This document shows positions 7,438-12,891 of a stretch of 15,236 bases of DNA, piece by piece. A program made the translations under genes and the position numbers. Origin of the DNA: Clostridiales bacterium (GTDB taxonomy: Bacteria; Bacillota; Clostridia; Peptostreptococcales; Anaerovoracaceae); contig WRJV01000315.1 in NCBI GenBank assembly GCA_009778415.1, forward strand, positions 1 to 15,236, read 5' to 3'. Positions within the stretch are counted from its first letter, which is position 1. Each line of letters begins with the position of its first letter. The notes under the pieces are model-generated. The model saw nothing but the letters and a program-made list of their open reading frames with translations, was not told the origin of the DNA and did not search any database.

Positions 7438-8531
7438 TCGCTGGTCATCACTATTTTGACATTTGCTGAGCTTGTCGCGTAGATTAGCGAAGCATAGCAG
7501 ACGTCGAACTCAAGGACGTCCCCGATTTTTATGTCCTTTTCGGCCTCCTCGATGTCTAGTATCGTATGGTCGCTTGAGGCGCCGAGCACCTCTATCCCTT
7601 TGTCGCGGGGATAGATTTTGTCAGGGAACGCGTAATCCAGCTTGCCGACCCCGAGCAGCGCTTTTCTTCTTATGCCCCTGTCCTCGTAAACGGGCCTGTT
7701 GCCAAATGCGTCGAACATTATCTCGCCAACCGGGTGGCTCGGTTTGTCCCGCACTTCTATTACTTCCGCTTTCAGCGTGAAAACGTCCGTATGCAGGTAG
7801 CTCATGTCGTAGCCCCACAGTTCCTGAAGGTCCCTGCCGAGTATGATCCCTTCTCCAACCCTGAGATGGTTTATCCTTGCCGGCATGTCGCCGTCGACGA
7901 TGCGTATCAGCGACGTGGTCGCGCCTCCGCTTATGTACCTGAGCTCCCTGCCTATCTTGGCTTCGATCATTTCTGCGCATGAAATCAGCTCTTCCATCTT
8001 TTCAACAGTGGCCGAAACTGAGCCGTAACAGCCGAGATTCGTCCCGATTCCGGAAAGCGCAATCCCCTTGAGCTCGTTTTCGCACATAAGCGCTGCGTCA
8101 AGCAGCTCTTCTTTTTCCCAAAACCCTTCGCGCAGGTCGCCTAGGTCCACCATAAGCATGACTTCATGCACCTTGCCTTGCTTTTCGGCTTCTTCGTTTA
8201 GCGCGCGCAGGACTTCCTTTTCACTGTTCAGGCTGATGTCTGCAAGCCTCACAGCTTCGGCGGCTTCTGTCAGCATAGGGACCCTTATCAGCATCAGGGG
8301 GATGTCAAACCCCGCGTCCTTTACTGCCTCAAGCTGCTCCAGCCTGGACGACGCGATGAAATTGCACCCTGCCGACGCAAAAACCTCTGCGCATTCAAGT
8401 ATGCCGTTGAAGCCTTTTATGACGCCTGCCACCTCTACTCCTTGGCTGCCGCAGCGCGCCAGTATTTCTCTCACGTTGGATTCGAGTTTCTTCAAGTTGA
8501 TTTCAAGTTGCGGGTACGTACTTCTGCCCAT
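7434..8531 (-). CDS. orr: Ornithine/alanine racemase-family PLP enzyme (probable ornithine racemase)
   Basis: A 365-aa fold-III PLP enzyme. The N-terminal half is an alanine-racemase-like barrel with the PLP lysine K39 in EVAGVIKGFNG, followed by FIASSRLEQL, PLMLIRVPML, LMVDLGDLREG, GIGTNLGCYGS, RYISGGATTSL and RINHLRVGEGI. These match my recollection of clostridial ornithine racemase (L-ornithine to D-ornithine, the entry to oxidative ornithine fermentation) better than Alr, whose signature is VVKANAYGHG. The start is the ATG at 8531: GGAGG lies 8 nt upstream, and the longer in-frame GTG at 8549 would place that site inside the coding region. The SD directly follows the stop (TGA 8546-8548) of the preceding ligase, implying translational coupling. 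No oraSE or ord genes are in view. Substrate is inferred; another amino-acid racemase is possible. Confidence 0.8.
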   Translation of the reverse strand: MGRSTYPQLEINLKKLESNVREILARCGSQGVEVAGVIKGFNGILECAEVFASAGCNFIASSRLEQLEAVKDAGFDIPLMLIRVPMLTEAAEAVRLADISLNSEKEVLRALNEEAEKQGKVHEVMLMVDLGDLREGFWEKEELLDAALMCENELKGIALSGIGTNLGCYGSVSATVEKMEELISCAEMIEAKIGRELRYISGGATTSLIRIVDGDMPARINHLRVGEGIILGRDLQELWGYDMSYLHTDVFTLKAEVIEVRDKPSHPVGEIMFDAFGNRPVYEDRGIRRKALLGVGKLDYAFPDKIYPRDKGIEVLGASSDHTILDIEEAEKDIKIGDVLEFDVCYASLIYATSSANVKIVMTSD

Positions 8532-8545
8532 GCTTCCTACCTCCT

Positions 8546-10354
8546 TCACTCTTTGTTGGATTCCAAATACCTCTTTATCTTTTTTGATGTGTTCTTTTCA
8601 AACTCATCTTTCCGTATCTTTATTTTTTTGATGCGCTTGAAGAACGGCTGCTCGCTGTTTATCTTGTCGATCTCCTCCCACAGCAGTTTTTCTATGCTTT
8701 CATCAGAGTAGCCCTTCCCCAGTTTTTCTTCCGCAGCTTCAGCGTCGGGCAGGATGGTGGCTATGATCACTGTGTCCTCGCCGTATTCCGCGTCCTTGCC
8801 CCACACCATGCATTCTGCGACGTAAGGTATGAGGCTTAAATGGTATTCCAGCTCCTCGGGGAATACGTTTTTCCCATTTTTGGTAATTATTACATTCTTC
8901 TTCCTGCCGGTTATGTAAAGGTAGCCTTTCTCGTCAAGCTTGCCAAGGTCCCCGGAGTAGTACCAGCCGTCCTTTAGCGCTTCTGCCGTAGCTTCCGGGT
9001 TGTCGTAGTAGCCCAGCATGATGTTGTCGCCCGAGAGGCATATTTCGCCTATGCCCGTTTCGGGGTCCGGGTTTTCTATCCTTATCATTGTCTCCGGGAG
9101 CGCGCGCCCGGCTGATTCGTTCACCGGCGCCGTTTCGGGGTTGAGCGCCCCGATGGGTGCGCTTTCGGTAAGGCCGTAGCCCTGCACCGCCAAGACGCCG
9201 AAATCCCGAAGGCCCTGCAGCACCTCTGGGTTTATCGCTGCGCCGCCGCAGATGAGCAGCCTCATCCTGCCGCCGAACACTGCCTTGATGTCCTTTAGGA
9301 ACAGCGGCCCTATGTCGATGCCGATTTTTTTGGTTTTCTTGTTCAGGGCGATCATCTTTTTGAGCGTGTCCTTTTTGCCTTTCTTTCGGGCGTTCTGCCA
9401 AATCTTGCTGTACAGGTTCTCAAACAGCACCGGTACTCCCAGGAATATCGTCGGCTTTGCCTCTTGGAGGTTTTTTGCGATGTATTTGAGGCCCTCGCAA
9501 TAGGCGATGGACGCGCCTGCGTATAGCGGGACCAGGAAGCCCGCCGTGCATTCGTAGGTGTGGTGCACCGGAAGGACAGAAAAGAACTTGTCGCGGGCGT
9601 CTATCCTGATGACCGTCGGTGCCAGCATCATCTCTTCAGCGAGGTTTTTGTGGGAAAGCATTACCCCTTTTGAAAAGCCCGTCGTCCCTGACGTGAACAG
9701 TATGACGCTCATCTCTTCCCTGTCTATCTGGGCTTCTGTAAATTTGCAGTTGCCGCCTGCCACTAGGTTCTTGCCGGCTTCAATCAGTTCGCGCAGCGAC
9801 AGTATGCCGTCTCTGCTTTTTTCGGTTTCCATGTTGACGAATATTTCTAGCTTTGTGTCCCCGCTTTCACCGATATTCTTGAAAACGCTTTCAAATTTGT
9901 TCCCGAAAATAACGCAGCTGCACCCTGACGCAACTACAAGCTGCTTCAGTTCCGCTGCCGGCAGCTCTTTGTCGAGGGGTACGACCACGCCTGTCCCGCA
10001 AACAGCTGCAAGGTATGAAACCGCCCATTCATAGGAGTTTTCACCGATGACCGCGATTCTTTTGCCCTTCATGCCTCCCTCGATCAGGGAAGTCCCAAGG
10101 CCGTTGACGTCATCAAGGGCTTCACGGTATGAAATGCTGGTGTAGGGGGCGTCCCTGCCTTTTTTTGTCCAAAACGCGGGCTTTTCCCCATATAATTCGG
10201 TGCTGGTTTCAAGCATGTGCTTGACGTCGAGGATCGGCCTAACGTTCCTGTTGCCAACCAGCGGGTCTTTGCTCTCCTTAATCCTCTTTATCTTCGCGAG
10301 GACCGACTCCATGTCGCTGGCCCTGCGCGCCTGGTACTCCTCTTTGCTTAGCAT
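8546..10354 (-). CDS. Long-chain acyl-CoA synthetase-like AMP-dependent ligase (copy 1)
   Basis: A 602-aa enzyme of the adenylate-forming (ANL) superfamily, which activates a carboxylate as an acyl-AMP and usually passes it to CoA. Seen: P-loop TSGTTGFSKG (221-230); GYGLTE (392-397); YSGD (466-469); hinge ITGRKKNVIITKNGKNVFPE (481-500); and the C-terminal catalytic lysine region TSKKIKR (589-595). The overall pattern (KIAxIGENSYEW-like segment, LPVHHTYE, GGAAINPEV) is that of long-chain fatty acid CoA ligases. There is no signal peptide and no carrier-protein domain. The start ATG at 10354 has GGAGGG 7 nt upstream. It lies between its paralog and the racemase gene and probably forms one transcript with them. 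Substrate cannot be read from sequence. Confidence 0.88.
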   Translation of the reverse strand: MLSKEEYQARRASDMESVLAKIKRIKESKDPLVGNRNVRPILDVKHMLETSTELYGEKPAFWTKKGRDAPYTSISYREALDDVNGLGTSLIEGGMKGKRIAVIGENSYEWAVSYLAAVCGTGVVVPLDKELPAAELKQLVVASGCSCVIFGNKFESVFKNIGESGDTKLEIFVNMETEKSRDGILSLRELIEAGKNLVAGGNCKFTEAQIDREEMSVILFTSGTTGFSKGVMLSHKNLAEEMMLAPTVIRIDARDKFFSVLPVHHTYECTAGFLVPLYAGASIAYCEGLKYIAKNLQEAKPTIFLGVPVLFENLYSKIWQNARKKGKKDTLKKMIALNKKTKKIGIDIGPLFLKDIKAVFGGRMRLLICGGAAINPEVLQGLRDFGVLAVQGYGLTESAPIGALNPETAPVNESAGRALPETMIRIENPDPETGIGEICLSGDNIMLGYYDNPEATAEALKDGWYYSGDLGKLDEKGYLYITGRKKNVIITKNGKNVFPEELEYHLSLIPYVAECMVWGKDAEYGEDTVIIATILPDAEAAEEKLGKGYSDESIEKLLWEEIDKINSEQPFFKRIKKIKIRKDEFEKNTSKKIKRYLESNKE

Positions 10355-10425
10355 CGTTCACCCTCCATTAATGTTGCTCGCGCGGGCTGTCGCCCGCAGC
10401 TCCGATGGGGCTCTGCCCCAAGTCG
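10355..10425. repeat. Two GC-rich hairpins between the ligase genes
   Basis: Two perfect short palindromes: GCGGGC-TGTC-GCCCGC (10382-10397) and TGGGGC-TCT-GCCCCA (10406-10420). Neither is followed by a T tract on either strand, so they are not standard terminators. The second has the same triloop as the modules at 12149 and 12304. They may be dispersed palindromic repeats or mRNA processing/attenuation structures between co-transcribed genes. Confidence 0.7.
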
Positions 10426-12129
10426 CTAGTTGTAGTTTTCTGCTGAATAGCGCTTGATTTTTTTTGTTGTGGTCTTGGAAAACTCGGTTTTCCTTATATC
10501 GAACCGTTTCACTCTTTTGTATGCGGGCATGAGCTCGTTTGCGCTGTCTATTTCGATTTTAATGAGCTCTCTTATTTCTTCTTCGGACAGCTCGCCTTTT
10601 TCTGCCGCCAAACCATCGTAGTCTGGGAATATGCCGGCTTTTATGACAGTGTCGCCGCTTTTTTCGTCTTCAACCCCATATGCCAGAGCCTCTAAGATGT
10701 ACGGCCCCTGCGTCAAGTAGTATTCCAGCTCTTCCGGGAAAATGTTTTTGCCGTTTTTTGTCACTATCACGTTTTTCTTCCTCCCGGATATGTGCAGCAT
10801 GCCGTCTTTGTCGATGTATCCGTAGTCCCCCGTGCTTAACCACCCGTCATTTAGCACTTTTGCTGTTTCCACCGGGTCGTCGTAGTAGCCCATCATCACC
10901 GACTGGCTCCTGCAGACAAGCTCGCCGATGCCTGTTTCGTCAGGGTTGTCAATCCTGGCTTCGGTTCCGGAAATGATAAAGCCCGCAGCTGACGCCTTGC
11001 TGTACCTGTCGGTGTTCGTGGCGATGATGGGGGAGCATTCGGTCATCCCGTAGCCCTGCATCATGGTGATGCCCATGGCTTCAAAGTCTTCGATCACCTT
11101 GGGGTTTATCGCAGCGCCCCCTGCAACGAACAGCTCCATCCGCCCGCCCGTAAAGGCATGGATGTCCTTGAACAGTTTCTTGACGATGCCGGGGAAATTG
11201 TTGTACAGCTTGAACATCCTGGAAATAGCTATCGCCTTGCGCATTTTCCCGGCTTTGCCTGCGGCTTCTGCCTGCTTCCATATCTTTTTGTGCATCGACT
11301 CGTACACCAGCGGCACGCTTAGCATTACGGTGGCTTTCACTTCGGCCATGTTCTTCGCGATGTGCTTCAGCCCCTCGCAGATTGCTATCGCCATCCCTTG
11401 GTAAAGCCCGGTGAACACGTCGCAGGTCATTTCATACGAGTGGTGCATGGGCAAGACGGACAGGCCTACCCCGTCTTCTCTTATTTTCACGTATTTCGAC
11501 ATGTGGAAAACATTTGACGCGAGGTTTCTGTGGGAAAGCATGACGCCTTTGGCAAGCCCCATGGTTCCGGAGGTGAACAGCAGCGAGCACAGCGCCTCCC
11601 GGTCGATTTCCGCGTTTGTGAACCTGTCGTCGCCTTCCGTAATCAGATCCCTGCCTTTTTTGATCAGGCTATGGAGGTCTGTCATGACTATTGTCTCTTT
11701 GATGTGGTCGATGCCTGCTGCCGCATCCTTTACGGCGCCAGCCATTTTCTTCGAGCAGATCACGGCTGCTGCTTTTGCCCGCTCCAGCAGGTTGCCTATC
11801 TCCAATGGGTGGAGCTCCTTGTCCAGCGGGACTATGACCCCAGTGCCGTTTGCCACCGCGCAGTACGTAACTACCCATTCGTAGCTGTTTTCTCCGATAA
11901 GCGCGATTTTTTTGCCTTTGAAGCCCATGTCGACAAAAGCCGTGCCAAGCGAATCTATGTCCTCCTTGAATTTCTTGTAAGTGATCGGCCTGTACTCGCC
12001 GCCCGGGGCGTCCTTTACGTAAAACGCCGGCTTGGTCGCGAAAAGCGAAGCGCTGCTGTTGATCAGTTCCCGCAGGTCCGCGATTGGGCGCACCGGGTAC
12101 AAGCTGTTTTTGAATTTTTTCTTGTTCAT
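10426..12129 (-). CDS. Long-chain acyl-CoA synthetase-like AMP-dependent ligase (copy 2)
   Basis: A 567-aa adenylate-forming enzyme, clearly paralogous to the next gene downstream: shared blocks include IGENSYEW, GTGVIVPLDKEL/GTGVVVPLDKEL, CEGLKHIAKN/CEGLKYIAKN, GGAAINP and TKNGKN-FPEELEY. Seen: P-loop TSGTMGLAKG (186-195), with Met where the usual motif has the second Thr of SGTTG; GYGMTE (359-364); STGD (432-435); ISGRKKNVIVTKNGKNIFPE (447-466); and the C-terminal lysine region TTTKKIKR. It is shorter than copy 1 mainly at the N-terminus. The ATG at 12129 is preceded by AGGTGA. It is the first gene of the ligase-ligase-racemase unit. The proposed role is fatty-acid or other carboxylate activation; the substrate is unknown. 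Confidence 0.88.
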   Translation of the reverse strand: MNKKKFKNSLYPVRPIADLRELINSSASLFATKPAFYVKDAPGGEYRPITYKKFKEDIDSLGTAFVDMGFKGKKIALIGENSYEWVVTYCAVANGTGVIVPLDKELHPLEIGNLLERAKAAAVICSKKMAGAVKDAAAGIDHIKETIVMTDLHSLIKKGRDLITEGDDRFTNAEIDREALCSLLFTSGTMGLAKGVMLSHRNLASNVFHMSKYVKIREDGVGLSVLPMHHSYEMTCDVFTGLYQGMAIAICEGLKHIAKNMAEVKATVMLSVPLVYESMHKKIWKQAEAAGKAGKMRKAIAISRMFKLYNNFPGIVKKLFKDIHAFTGGRMELFVAGGAAINPKVIEDFEAMGITMMQGYGMTECSPIIATNTDRYSKASAAGFIISGTEARIDNPDETGIGELVCRSQSVMMGYYDDPVETAKVLNDGWLSTGDYGYIDKDGMLHISGRKKNVIVTKNGKNIFPEELEYYLTQGPYILEALAYGVEDEKSGDTVIKAGIFPDYDGLAAEKGELSEEEIRELIKIEIDSANELMPAYKRVKRFDIRKTEFSKTTTKKIKRYSAENYN

Positions 12130-12147
12130 AATCTTTCACCTATTTAA

Positions 12148-12183
12148 CGCGGGCTCTGCCCGCGCACCGCGCATATGCGCGGT
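12148..12183. repeat. Double-hairpin module A (left bracket of heptamer array)
   Basis: Hairpin 1: CGCGGGC-TCT-GCCCGCG (12148-12164). Hairpin 2: the perfect 18-bp palindrome ACCGCGCATATGCGCGGT (12166-12183). The first 23 bases (12149-12171) are identical to those of module B. It sits 19 nt upstream of the ligase ATG, within the probable 5' leader. Confidence 0.85.
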
Positions 12184-12302
12184 GGTAGTGGGTAGTTTGT
12201 AGTTAGTAGTTGGTAGTTGGTAGTTGGTAGTTTGTAGTTTGTAGTTGGTAGTTTGTAGTTTGTAGTTGGTAGTTTGTAGTTGGTAGTTTGTAGTTTGTAG
12301 TT
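12184..12302. repeat. Heptamer tandem array, 17 units of KGTAGTT
   Basis: Exactly 119 bases = 17 x 7. On the + strand 16 units end GTAGTT, preceded by G (8), T (7) or A (1); the first unit, GGTAGTG, differs at its last base. Unit length never slips. On the minus strand (sense for the ligase leader) it reads AACTAC[A/C], has no G except in the variant unit, has no stop codon in any frame and is probably unstructured RNA. It is bracketed directly by modules A and B. A degenerate relative lies at 1-56. Confidence 0.95.
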
Positions 12303-12303
12303 G

Positions 12304-12338
12304 GCGGGCTCTGCCCGCGCACCGCGTAAGCACGCGGT
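12304..12338. repeat. Double-hairpin module B (right bracket of heptamer array)
   Basis: Hairpin 1: GCGGGC-TCT-GCCCGC (12304-12318). Hairpin 2: ACCGCGT-AAGC-ACGCGGT (12321-12338). It is a direct repeat of module A: the first 23 bases are identical and only the loop end of hairpin 2 differs. Confidence 0.85.
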
Positions 12339-12376
12339 GGTTAGTAACTAAATCGCTAATATCAGGGTTAAAAATT

Positions 12377-12405
12377 ATTGTATCATTTTTGTCTTTGCAA
12401 GGCAA
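12377..12405 (-). promoter_or_regulatory. Probable promoter of the ligase-ligase-racemase unit
   Basis: The minus strand reads TTGCCT (12400-12405, 4/6), a 17-nt spacer ending in TGA, then TACAAT (12377-12382, 5/6). The TGA before TACAAT makes it an extended -10. Transcription would start near 12370, giving a ~240-nt leader made almost wholly of modules B and A and the heptamer array. Confidence 0.55.
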
Positions 12406-12849
12406 CGCCGATTTTCAGGAAACTCAATATTTCCTTGTTAACACTGTCAAAATATTTGTAACAATTCATGATAATTCGCCCAAACCTCTTGACAACACAG
12501 CATCTTTGTGATACTTTAGTCTCATATCATAATTGATTATTATCGTCAAGTTGGCTAAATGCCGCACACAGCGTGAAATTTCGGCGCTCTGCCCGCTTTA
12601 CCGCTTGACTTCACAGGGGAAAAAAGGGGGGGGATTGTTATTTCTATTTGTTTGCTCGACACTAAAATTCGCATGGTTTGCCGCATTGAAGATTTCGTTT
12701 GATAAAATATAAAGCGCTGCGTACACACGTTTCGAGGGCGACAGCCCGCGTTAGAATTTATAAGCGTTTGTTAAATTAGTTATTCATTTTCGCTTGCCCG
12801 AGCAGGATTGGACGCGCCGTCGGCGCCAACGCACCTTTGACCTTTGATT
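12406..12849. other. Intergenic region between divergent units
   Basis: No credible gene is seen on either strand. On the + strand there are two promoter-like sites: TTGACA at 12489-12494 with, 17 nt later, extended -10 TG-A-TACTTT ending at 12517; and TG-A-TAAAAT at 12700-12708, which lacks a good -35. Either could serve the secreted repeat protein. A G-run occurs near 12625. GGGC-GACA-GCCC (12736-12747) and a broken GGCGCTCTGCCCGC (~12582-12595) are further members of the GC-rich palindrome family. Confidence 0.5.
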
Positions 12850-12881
12850 GAAAGCGAAAGTGAACGTGAAAGTGAAAGGAG
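12850..12881 (+). repeat. Hexamer purine repeat containing the ribosome binding site
   Basis: Five units of 6 bases: GAAAGC, GAAAGT, GAACGT, GAAAGT, GAAAGG. The last unit supplies the AAAGGAG Shine-Dalgarno (12875-12881) of the following gene. Repeat-number change here would alter leader length but keep the last unit. Confidence 0.7.
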
Positions 12882-12891
12882 TAGATTGTTT

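Noticed and set aside
10382..10420. Intrinsic terminator between the two ligase genes
   Set aside because: The hairpins are GC-rich but have no T tract on either strand, and the next gene has its own SD without a visible promoter between them.
12184..12302. CRISPR-like array
   Set aside because: Units are contiguous heptamers with no unique spacers, and no cas genes are present.
12136..12405. 89-codon minus-strand frame with a repeated NYKLQTT peptide
   Set aside because: It begins at a TTG inside the probable -35 box and has no SD. Its openness is a by-product of a heptamer with no stop in any minus-strand frame.
12465..12540. 22-codon + strand ORF beginning ATGATAATTCGC
   Set aside because: It has no SD, unconvincing composition, and overlaps a promoter-like TTGACA.
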